5,892 nucleotides of DNA from Novosphingobium sp. (GTDB lineage: Bacteria > Pseudomonadota > Alphaproteobacteria > Sphingomonadales > Sphingomonadaceae), in the NCBI GenBank assembly GCA_027490345.1, contig JAIXYF010000459.1, positions 1 to 5,892 of the forward strand, written 5' to 3'. A program made the translations under genes and the position numbers. Below, piece by piece: positions 1 through 5,515 of the stretch (positions within the stretch are counted from its first letter, which is position 1; each line of letters opens with the position of its first letter). Under the pieces are notes generated by a model that was not told the DNA's origin, searched no databases, and worked only from the letters and a program-made list of their open reading frames with translations.

Positions 1-338
1 GCGAAGGAATTGTTGATCATCCCCATCGCGATCAGGCCCGGCGCGACGAACGTGGCGAAGGGCACGCCCAGCACCACGCGGCCTCCGCCGCCCAATGCGA
101 GCGTGAAGATCATCAGATAGAGCAGGGTTGTGACCGCCGGTGCCCAGATCGTCTGGGTCTGCACCTTGAAGAAACGGCGCACCTCCTTCATATAGAGGGT
201 CCACAGCCCCAAGCGATTGATGCTGCGGAAGCGCAGTTCACCCGGCGGAGGAAAATCCCCTGCCCGGCTGGGTTGTCCGCTGATGGAATTGGTCCCGGCA
301 AGGGGCACGGATTGTTGGAGCGTCGGTTGATCGGCCAT
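1..338 (-). CDS. ABC-2 type transporter permease, N-terminal part (C-terminus beyond the left edge)
   Basis: This is the first 112 codons of an inner-membrane permease of the ABC-2 family (YadH/NodJ-like), which works with a separate ATPase to export a substrate that cannot be told from this part. Residues 1-43 are polar and proline-rich and probably cytosolic. A typical ABC-2 entry follows at about 45-63 (GLWTLYMKEVRRFFKV), then a first membrane helix at about 65-83 (WAPAVTTLLYLMIFTLALG). The start of the second conserved block is at 91-112 (VPFATFVAPGLIAMGMINN). The start chosen is the ATG at 336-338. A second in-frame ATG at 357-359 would add seven residues, and an in-frame TGA lies just before that one. 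Neither has a clear Shine-Dalgarno sequence. The gene is divergent from gcrA. Family assignment is confident; substrate is unknown. Confidence 0.88.
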   Translation of the reverse strand, partial: MADQPTLQQSVPLAGTNSISGQPSRAGDFPPPGELRFRSINRLGLWTLYMKEVRRFFKVQTQTIWAPAVTTLLYLMIFTLALGGGGRVVLGVPFATFVAPGLIAMGMINNSF

Positions 339-355
339 GCACGGTGCGGTATCGC
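327..355 (+). promoter_or_regulatory. Possible sigma70-type promoter for gcrA
   Basis: TTGATC (327-332) and TATCGC (350-355) are separated by exactly 17 bases, on the gcrA strand, about 110 bases before its start codon. The match to consensus is modest (4/6 and 3/6), and the element overlaps the first codons of the divergent permease. If it is used, the two divergent genes would share or compete for this DNA. No GANTC methylation site and no full CtrA box (TTAA-N7-TTAA) is present in 339-462. This is a weak prediction by eye. Confidence 0.22.
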
Positions 356-462
356 GCATGCCGGATCAAGGCAAGGCATTGCACCGCCTGCCCGCAAAGG
401 GCCGGCAAAGGCCTGCGGCCAACATGGCGCGCAGAGCACGTTTTGAAGGGTTTGTAACGGAA

Positions 463-1290
463 ATGAGCTGGACCGACGAGCGGATCGAAAAGCTGACCAA
501 GATGTGGGAAGGCGGCGCAACCGCCAGCCAGATCGCAGAAGAGCTTGGCGGAGTGAGCCGCAATGCCGTGATTGGCAAAGCGCATCGCCTCGGCCTCAAG
601 GCCCGCCCATCCCCGGTCAAGCCCAACGATAAGTCCGAGGCAGCGTCCAGAGCCCAGCGCCCGCCTGCCGACCCCCCGGCACCGGAACCGCGCGCATCAG
701 CGCCCCGCCCGGTCGCAGCGACGCCCACCAGCCCCCCGCCCGCACCGCGCGCACCAGTTGCCGCCGCTGACTCAGGCCCGGCTGCCGCGGTGCCGCGCTC
801 TTCGCCGGTCTCAGCCCCGGTTTCAGCTTCAGGCTCAGCTTCAGTCTCGGCTCCGGTCTCGGCTGCAGGCCAGGGCGCGACTCCCGCTCCGGCCCAAGCC
901 GCTGCGTCGGTCGCAGCCGCTGCTGCCGATGATGCACCGCCCCCGCCGCCCCAGCCGCGCATTGTCTCGGTCGGCCCCGGCGGGTTCCTGCGCCAGGGTC
1001 CGGGTGATCAGCAGGCGCCGATCCCCCCTGCCCCGCCCCGCCGCCTCGTGCCCGCGCGGCCCAGCCAGGATGTGGCGGACAAGACCGGCCTGCTCGATCT
1101 GAATGATCGAATCTGCCGCTGGCCGATGGGCCACCCTGGTGAGCCTGATTTCCATTTCTGCGGCGATAAGGTGAACCCCGGCTTCCCTTATTGCGTGAAT
1201 CATTGCGGGCGCGCCTATCAGGCACAGCTCCCGCGGGGCCATCGCCGCCCGCCGCCGCCGATGCCCTTTGGCGGGCCAAGGGTGCGTTGA
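463..1290 (+). CDS. gcrA: GcrA-type cell-cycle transcription regulator with a very long Ala/Pro linker
   Basis: The protein has 275 residues. GcrA binds sigma70 RNA polymerase holoenzyme and activates promoters carrying CcrM-methylated GANTC sites, driving cell-cycle genes in alphaproteobacteria (known for Caulobacter). Residues 1-46 are the helix-turn-helix DNA-binding domain, with the hallmark MSWTDERIEKL start and the block SQIAEELGGVSRNAVIGKAH. Residues 50-205 are a low-complexity Ala/Pro/Ser linker. Residues 208-253 are the conserved C-terminal sigma-binding domain, with ICRWPMG, FHFCG and PYCVNHC, including Cys218, Cys233, Cys244 and Cys248. A Pro-rich tail follows. The Caulobacter protein is about 173 residues; the extra length here is linker. 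The reading frame is open back to an ATG at 337, but family proteins begin at MSW, so 463 is chosen. The nearest Shine-Dalgarno-like run (GAAGGG, 445-450) is rather distant. Identity is confident; symbol by family. Confidence 0.93.
   Translation: MSWTDERIEKLTKMWEGGATASQIAEELGGVSRNAVIGKAHRLGLKARPSPVKPNDKSEAASRAQRPPADPPAPEPRASAPRPVAATPTSPPPAPRAPVAAADSGPAAAVPRSSPVSAPVSASGSASVSAPVSAAGQGATPAPAQAAASVAAAAADDAPPPPPQPRIVSVGPGGFLRQGPGDQQAPIPPAPPRRLVPARPSQDVADKTGLLDLNDRICRWPMGHPGEPDFHFCGDKVNPGFPYCVNHCGRAYQAQLPRGHRRPPPPMPFGGPRVR
808..864 (+). repeat. Degenerate Ser/Ala/Val/Pro coding repeat within the gcrA linker
   Basis: Linker residues 116-134 contain VSAPVSA twice (116-122 and 128-134), separated by SGSAS-type residues. 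The DNA is a run of related six-base steps such as TCAGCT, TCGGCT, CCGGTT and CCGGTC. The pattern suggests growth of the linker by local slippage or duplication followed by drift. It is coding throughout and not a separate element. Confidence 0.6.
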
Positions 1291-1321
1291 TCCAGCCGAC
1301 CATTACGTCCGATCCGGTCTA

Positions 1322-1344
1322 AAAACCCGGGTTTTCCGGGATTT
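1322..1344 (+). terminator. Weak hairpin after gcrA, possible terminator
   Basis: A five-base stem CCCGG (1326-1330) and CCGGG (1336-1340) closes a GTTTT loop. It is flanked by A's on the left and TTT at 1342-1344, which could pair after one unpaired A. It lies 31 bases after the gcrA stop. The stem is short and the T run is only three long, so termination would be partial at best. The same bases contain the perfect palindrome AAAACCCGGGTTTT (1322-1335), so a DNA-binding site is an alternative reading. Confidence 0.3.
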
Positions 1345-1362
1345 GCGGTGGCTGCCTGTGGT

Positions 1363-1368
1363 TAATAT
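1363..1368 (+). promoter_or_regulatory. Possible -10 element before the GGDEF gene
   Basis: TAATAT at 1363-1368 is the most A/T-rich hexamer between gcrA and the cyclase gene, in very GC-rich surroundings. A start of transcription about seven bases on would fall near 1375. That is downstream of the GTG at 1372 and upstream of the ATG at 1396, which favours the ATG as translation start. No convincing -35 hexamer lies at the usual spacing. A single TTAA (1362-1365) overlaps it but has no partner for a CtrA box. Confidence 0.22.
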
Positions 1369-1395
1369 CGCGTGGCAGCCACCGTTCTTGTTGGC

Positions 1396-2559
1396 ATGAC
1401 CGACGAGACATCAGAAGAGCGCGCGCGCAAATCGCGCTGGTGGCAATGGTTCAGCGGCAGTGCCGCCGGGGATTCCGCCGAACCGGATGAGGGCGCGCAG
1501 GCCCCGCGCGAGTTGACCGCGCGCGAGGTCTGGCTGCCCGCCAAGCGGCGGATGACCAGCAAAATCGCCGATTTCCTGATCGACCACGATCTTGAAGTCC
1601 TTCCTGCCACACTGACGATCGCCTACGAATGCGTTACTGGCGGGGCGCCTCGTCTCGCGCAGCTCATCCTAGAGCGCACCGAAAAGGGCCTGCCGATCAC
1701 GCTCAGCTGGATCGAGGAGCAGCGCGGCGAAAGCACGGCTGACAAAAGCGGCGAGGCGCTGTCCGTGCTCATGAGCCGGCTGGAAGACAGCCTCGACGAG
1801 TTCAGCAAGACCACGAACGGCGCGCGCACCGCCACCAACGAATACAGCACGGCGCTCAGGCAGCATGTCGATGATCTGGAAGGCGTGGGCCGGGCAGGCG
1901 TGGTCATCACCGAGCTCGCCGCGCTGACCCGCGCCATGATGGAACGGTCCATCGCCATCGAAACCGAACTGGCCTGCAGCGAACGCCGCGCGCAGGCGCT
2001 GCAGACCACGTTGGAGGAAACCCGGCGGCTGGCTGACATGGATCACCTCACCGGCCTGCCCAATCGCCGCGCGTTCGATCACATGCTTGAGCGCGAGATG
2101 CGCGAGGCGCTGGCAAATGACGAAGCGCTGTGCGTGGCCTTTGTCGATATCGATCACTTCAAGCGCGTGAACGATACGCACGGCCACCCGGCGGGTGACC
2201 GGGTGCTGAAATTCGTGGGCGAGACGCTCAACCGCATCGCCGATGCGCGCTGCTTCGTGGCGCGGCATGGCGGCGAGGAGTTCGCCGTGATCTGGCGCAA
2301 CCATTCCATCGAAAAGGCATTCCGCAAGCTCGATGCCGCGCGCGAGGAGATCGCCGAGCGCCGGCTGGTCAACCGCGCGAACGATTCGCCGTTCGGCAAG
2401 ATCACGTTTTCTGGCGGGATCGCGGATGTCTTCGCATACCCGGAAAAGAGCGCGGCCCTGAAAGCTGCCGATGAAGCGCTGTATGCCGCCAAGGAATCAG
2501 GCCGCAACCGCATCCTCAGGGCCGGAGAGACCCCCGATCCGCGCCAGCAGGCTGCCTGA
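1396..2559 (+). CDS. Soluble GGDEF-domain diguanylate cyclase
   Basis: The protein has 387 residues and is predicted to make cyclic di-GMP from two GTP in the cytoplasm, as it has no signal peptide or membrane helix. Residues 1-205 are a mostly helical N-terminal region without a domain I can name; about 120-215 looks like long helices or coiled coil suited to dimerisation. The GGDEF domain covers about 212-378. It has the DxLTGLPNRRAFD entry motif, VDIDHFKRVND with metal ligand Asp251, HGHPAGD, the active-site GGEEF (292-296) and the late motif ADEALYAAKESGRNR. The inhibitory RxxD site expected at 283-286 reads DARC, so product inhibition may be lost. The start is uncertain: GTG at 1372 adds eight residues, but the ATG at 1396 is preferred; neither has a clear Shine-Dalgarno. 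It follows gcrA by 105 bases on the same strand. Its 3' end overlaps the convergent DUF3142 gene by 44 bases. Confidence 0.92.
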   Translation: MTDETSEERARKSRWWQWFSGSAAGDSAEPDEGAQAPRELTAREVWLPAKRRMTSKIADFLIDHDLEVLPATLTIAYECVTGGAPRLAQLILERTEKGLPITLSWIEEQRGESTADKSGEALSVLMSRLEDSLDEFSKTTNGARTATNEYSTALRQHVDDLEGVGRAGVVITELAALTRAMMERSIAIETELACSERRAQALQTTLEETRRLADMDHLTGLPNRRAFDHMLEREMREALANDEALCVAFVDIDHFKRVNDTHGHPAGDRVLKFVGETLNRIADARCFVARHGGEEFAVIWRNHSIEKAFRKLDAAREEIAERRLVNRANDSPFGKITFSGGIADVFAYPEKSAALKAADEALYAAKESGRNRILRAGETPDPRQQAA

Positions 2560-3292
2560 TTGCTGGCGGCTTCAGCAGGAACACGACATAGCCCGCAAAC
2601 CGGGAATCGCGCACCAGCGCAGGCGGCGCCGACCATTCGCCGCCTTCGACAAGCGCGATCTTGTGCGGGATCACCAGACGATCAATGTGGCGGAAATAGT
2701 CGGCATAACCGGGAATCGTGGTGCGATCCTGATAGGTCTGGATCACCACTTCATCGACCAGCCCCGCCAGCCGGGCCAGCTCGGCCGGATCGCCGTTCGC
2801 GCTCCAATCAAGCAGGCCGGTGATCGAAAGGCGCGTGCCGGGCGGCAATTCGCGCCGCACGCGTTCCAGAAACACGCGGTAGCGCAGCAGCCCAGGCGTT
2901 GCCGCATCGAAATCGATCTGCAGGCCTTCCAGACGGTTTCCCGCTCCCCGCCAGCGCGTCAGCATCGCACGCACCCCGTCCCAGACCGGCGCATCCCAAT
3001 CGAGCCGCTCGGCCCGGATCGTCAGCCACAGCTTTGCGCGGGGCACGCGGGGCACCCCGGCACGCATGGGGATCAGCCGGGCCACGCCCCCGCGCCGGAT
3101 TTCCCCGCCCAGAATATAAAGCTCCCGCGCCTTGCTGGCTGCTGGCGGCGGAGGCACCCCCGCCCAGAGGAAGAACCGGTCATGCGCAGCAGGATCTACG
3201 CGCGGCGCCTCTACCTGCGTGCAGCCATGAAGCGCCAGCACGGCAAGCAGCGCCACCACGGCCAGCAAGGCCGCCGCCCCGCTTCGCGTCAC
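2516..3292 (-). CDS. DUF3142-type lipoprotein of unknown function
   Basis: The protein has 258 residues if read from the GTG at 3290-3292. That start gives a compact lipoprotein signal: Thr-Arg n-region, hydrophobic stretch at about 5-21, lipobox LHGC with Cys24. The +2 residue is Thr rather than Asp, so outer-membrane sorting by Lol is expected. The mature part opens with FFLWAGVP at 40-47 and ELYILGGEI at 57-65. Acidic LQIDFDA at 124-130, LSITGLLDW at 155-163 and EVVIQTYQ at 181-188 follow; I associate this motif order with DUF3142. Alternating strands and helices with acidic strand ends resemble a TIM-barrel glycosidase-like fold, but that is inference. The GTG overlaps the TGA of the upstream gene (GTGA), so translational coupling is likely. 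An ATG at 3317-3319 would add nine residues (MDAEAEVLL) before the signal and is less attractive. No reaction is known to me. Confidence 0.8.
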   Translation of the reverse strand: MTRSGAAALLAVVALLAVLALHGCTQVEAPRVDPAAHDRFFLWAGVPPPPAASKARELYILGGEIRRGGVARLIPMRAGVPRVPRAKLWLTIRAERLDWDAPVWDGVRAMLTRWRGAGNRLEGLQIDFDAATPGLLRYRVFLERVRRELPPGTRLSITGLLDWSANGDPAELARLAGLVDEVVIQTYQDRTTIPGYADYFRHIDRLVIPHKIALVEGGEWSAPPALVRDSRFAGYVVFLLKPPAIRQPAGADRGSLRP

Positions 3293-5397
3293 CAGTAATA
3301 CTTCAGCTTCTGCGTCCACGGGCTGCGCGGAAACTCGCGCTTCAGCCGCTCATGCCAGCCCTTGCGCTGCGCTAGCGGCACATCCGCCCCGCCGCACCCG
3401 TTGAAGCCCGCCGGAGCATAGCAGTTGATCGCTCGGAACAGGGCATAGGCGCGGTCCCCCGGCGCCGTGCGCGGATCGGCAATGGCGGCGGCATAGATCG
3501 TACCGCGCGGCAGCGGAGTGCCGGGATAGTCATTCGCCGCGCCGCCCAGCGCGCCTTTCGCCGGGGCCGTATCGAGCACAGCAAACCCGTCAAACCCGTT
3601 GAGCCGCCAGAAATCGCCGAGGCACAGGCGCGCGTGGGTATCTTTCGGATTGGCGGCCAGCGCCGCTACCGTTGCGCCAAGCGGCACGCAGGCAAAGCCC
3701 GCCTGCGCCGTCTTCCCCTTGGCAAACAGGCCGAGCGGGGCCGCCGCACCGGGGCCAAAGCCCCACAGGCCATCGACCGGCGCATCGCCGCGCGCCAGCG
3801 GCAGCGTGCTGGCAAAACCGGCATAGTCCCCCCGGCTCAGCTGCTTGTAGAGCAGGGTAAACAGCGCCGCTTCGCGCTCTTCGCGCGGGCGCGCCGCATC
3901 GAGCGCGGCGCGGCGCAGCAGCGCGGGGCCGGCGGAATGAGCCAAGAGGATCTCGCGCACCATGCGGTCGGTGATCGGTGATCCGGGCGCGAAGACCTGA
4001 TCCAGCTTGCCATGCCGCTCCCAGTTCATCGCGAGGGCCAGCTCCACCGTGGGACGCTGCCACAAATCCTTCGCGCCGCCCAGCAATTGCAGCCAGAAGC
4101 CCGCTTCGTTGGGATCGCCTCTGGCGGCCAGCGCTTGGCCCCGCAGCACCTGCCGGCTGAACGCCAGCGGGGTGTAGCTGGCGCGGCGCGCATCATCGGG
4201 GATCAGTTGCAGCACCCGCGCATGGTCCTTGGCGACATAGAACGCATGGTTCGCCTGCAGAAACGTGTAAAGCTCGGGCGCGCGCAAGAAGCTGGCCTGC
4301 TGGCTGGCCAGCGTAGCCGCATCGAGCGGCGTCTCGGTGCCCGATGACATGGTATCATCCGGATTGGCGACGCGCATGGCCATGAGGTCCGCCGCTGCCA
4401 GCAGCAGCAGACCACCGCCCCGGGGATCGGGATTCTCGCTGTTCGACAGATACTTGTTGTCGGCCTCGTTGATCAGGTCGATCAGCCCGGCGCCGTCTTG
4501 CGGGGCCTCAGCCAGCAGCGCTTCGTACCGCTGGCCCAGCGCCGGAAATTCGCCCGAAACCCACAGCGCACGCCGCTCCAGCCCGCGTGCCGAGGCAGCA
4601 TAGCGGCCTGCCGGATAGGCCTTGAGGTATTCGGCCAAGGCGGCCTTCGCGCGCTGCGCCGCGGCCTTGTCGGCCGACTTCACGCCATCGAAAAACCCGT
4701 ACTCGTCAATACTGCGGGCCAGCGCGGCGCCCAACTCGGCGCGCGCCACCATATAGCGCGCGGTTTCAGCCACCCACGGATCGGGCGCAGCAACAAGCGC
4801 GGCAAAGCCCGTGCGCGCCTCATCCCACCGCGCGGCGTAGAACGCATCGGATGCAGCCAGATAGCCAAAGAATGCCTTGCCCGGCGCGCTGGTGAGCGTG
4901 ATGGCGGAAAGCACTTTGGGCAAAGTGTTGTCCGCGCAGCGCGCCACGAGCTTTTCCCGCGCGGCGGCCAGCGCAGAACGCTCCCCCTCAGGAACCGCGC
5001 GGTTGGCGCCCAACGCTGCCGCAAAGGCTGGGCTCGCCGCGCCGAACCGCTCGCACGGGCCGGGCGGCGCATCGGCCAGCGGATCGGCCGCAGGCACCCA
5101 TTGCCGCGATGCCATGCCCCAATCGAGGAAGGTGTGGCCGAACCCGGTCTCGTCAAAGCCGGGATCGGGATAGGTGTTGCCGCTGGCAAGCCCCAGCCCC
5201 GCAGAATCGCGCAGCAAGGCCAGCAGGTTCAGGCGGCTGTCGTTGCCCGGCGCGATCACGACATGATTGTGGCAGGCCCGCGAGCCGCCAAACAGCGACC
5301 AGATCGGCTCGCAACCGACATCAGCGCAGGCAAGCGCCGCGCCTGAAGACGCCAGCAGCCCTGCCATAACCGCGCCCTTGGTCAGCCTGAACCGCAT
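3289..5397 (-). CDS. Exported 702-residue helical-repeat protein, function unknown
   Basis: I cannot name a family. Residues 1-23 form a Sec signal peptide (MRFRLTKG start, hydrophobic core, ALA before Cys24). The lipobox is poor, with Ala at -3 and Leu at -2, so a free periplasmic or outer-membrane-associated protein is more likely than a lipoprotein. The N-terminal mature part has CADVGC and ACHNHVVIAPGNDSR (41-55). About 175-600 is alanine-rich helical hairpins of TPR-like spacing, for example YLAASDAFYAARWDEA (179-194), AKAALAEYLKAYPAGRYAASARGL and QANHAFYVAKDHARVLQL. The C-terminus has AINCY (656-660), NGCGG (666-670) and a basic-aromatic end KLKYYW. Nine cysteines (24, 29, 42, 115, 154, 570, 592, 659, 668) sit at the two ends, suggesting periplasmic disulfides. 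The start is well supported by a strong Shine-Dalgarno. It is the first gene of a pair with the DUF3142 lipoprotein. Confidence 0.85.
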   Translation of the reverse strand: MRFRLTKGAVMAGLLASSGAALACADVGCEPIWSLFGGSRACHNHVVIAPGNDSRLNLLALLRDSAGLGLASGNTYPDPGFDETGFGHTFLDWGMASRQWVPAADPLADAPPGPCERFGAASPAFAAALGANRAVPEGERSALAAAREKLVARCADNTLPKVLSAITLTSAPGKAFFGYLAASDAFYAARWDEARTGFAALVAAPDPWVAETARYMVARAELGAALARSIDEYGFFDGVKSADKAAAQRAKAALAEYLKAYPAGRYAASARGLERRALWVSGEFPALGQRYEALLAEAPQDGAGLIDLINEADNKYLSNSENPDPRGGGLLLLAAADLMAMRVANPDDTMSSGTETPLDAATLASQQASFLRAPELYTFLQANHAFYVAKDHARVLQLIPDDARRASYTPLAFSRQVLRGQALAARGDPNEAGFWLQLLGGAKDLWQRPTVELALAMNWERHGKLDQVFAPGSPITDRMVREILLAHSAGPALLRRAALDAARPREEREAALFTLLYKQLSRGDYAGFASTLPLARGDAPVDGLWGFGPGAAAPLGLFAKGKTAQAGFACVPLGATVAALAANPKDTHARLCLGDFWRLNGFDGFAVLDTAPAKGALGGAANDYPGTPLPRGTIYAAAIADPRTAPGDRAYALFRAINCYAPAGFNGCGGADVPLAQRKGWHERLKREFPRSPWTQKLKYYW

Positions 5398-5403
5398 CGC
5401 CGT

Positions 5404-5409
5404 CTCCTC
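5404..5409 (-). promoter_or_regulatory. Strong Shine-Dalgarno for the 702-residue protein
   Basis: On the minus strand GAGGAG (inside AGAGGAGA) is followed by six bases, ACGGCG, and then the ATG at 5395-5397. It is the only textbook ribosome binding site in the window and fixes that start codon. Confidence 0.85.
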
Positions 5410-5440
5410 TCGCCTCTACTACCGCCAGACGTTCCTCCGC

Positions 5441-5455
5441 GCCTTGCGCCAAGGC
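5441..5455. other. Small inverted repeat beyond the pnp terminator
   Basis: GCCTTG (5441-5446) and CAAGGC (5450-5455) form a perfect six-base inverted repeat around a three-base centre. It lies immediately beyond the T run of the pnp terminator. It has no T run of its own on either strand. It may be a small operator or RNA hairpin in the leader of the 702-residue gene, or chance. No clear promoter for that gene is visible in 5398-5458. Confidence 0.3.
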
Positions 5456-5458
5456 AAG

Positions 5459-5487
5459 AAAAAAGGGCCCGCGTTGCCGCGAGCCCT
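5459..5487 (-). terminator. Strong intrinsic terminator of pnp
   Basis: Read on the minus strand, AGGGCTCGCG (5487-5478), a GCAA tetraloop (5477-5474) and CGCGGGCCCT (5473-5464) form a ten-base stem with one U-G wobble. It is followed directly by T's down to 5459. GCAA is a GNRA-type stable loop. The hairpin begins 28 bases after the pnp stop codon, so most pnp transcripts should end here rather than read into the 702-residue gene. Confidence 0.92.
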
Positions 5488-5515
5488 CGTTTCATCTGGC
5501 TTCAAACCGGAGCGA

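Noticed and set aside
337..462. In-frame N-terminal extension of GcrA from the ATG at 337
   Set aside because: GcrA proteins start at the MSWTDER motif. The 42 extra codons show no conserved character and lie in the divergent promoter region.
366..962. Long antisense open frame opposite gcrA, rich in Gly/Ala
   Set aside because: Mirror of the low-complexity GC-rich gcrA linker; no domain, and the plus strand is clearly coding.
1372..1395. GTG start for the GGDEF gene
   Set aside because: No Shine-Dalgarno, and a possible -10 at 1363-1368 would put the transcript start after it. The ATG at 1396 is preferred, though not proven.
2471..3298. Plus-strand open frame opposite the DUF3142 gene and the end of the GGDEF gene
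   Set aside because: Arg/His/Gln/Pro-rich shadow composition, no start signal, and it overlaps two well supported genes.
3293..3319. ATG start of the DUF3142 lipoprotein giving nine more residues
   Set aside because: It would put acidic residues ahead of the signal peptide. The GTG at 3290-3292 gives a normal lipoprotein signal and a GTGA junction.
4498..5346. Plus-strand open frame of 282 codons opposite the 702-residue gene
   Set aside because: Arg-rich with no recognisable motif and no ribosome binding site; a typical GC-rich shadow of a real gene with signal peptide and strong Shine-Dalgarno on the other strand.
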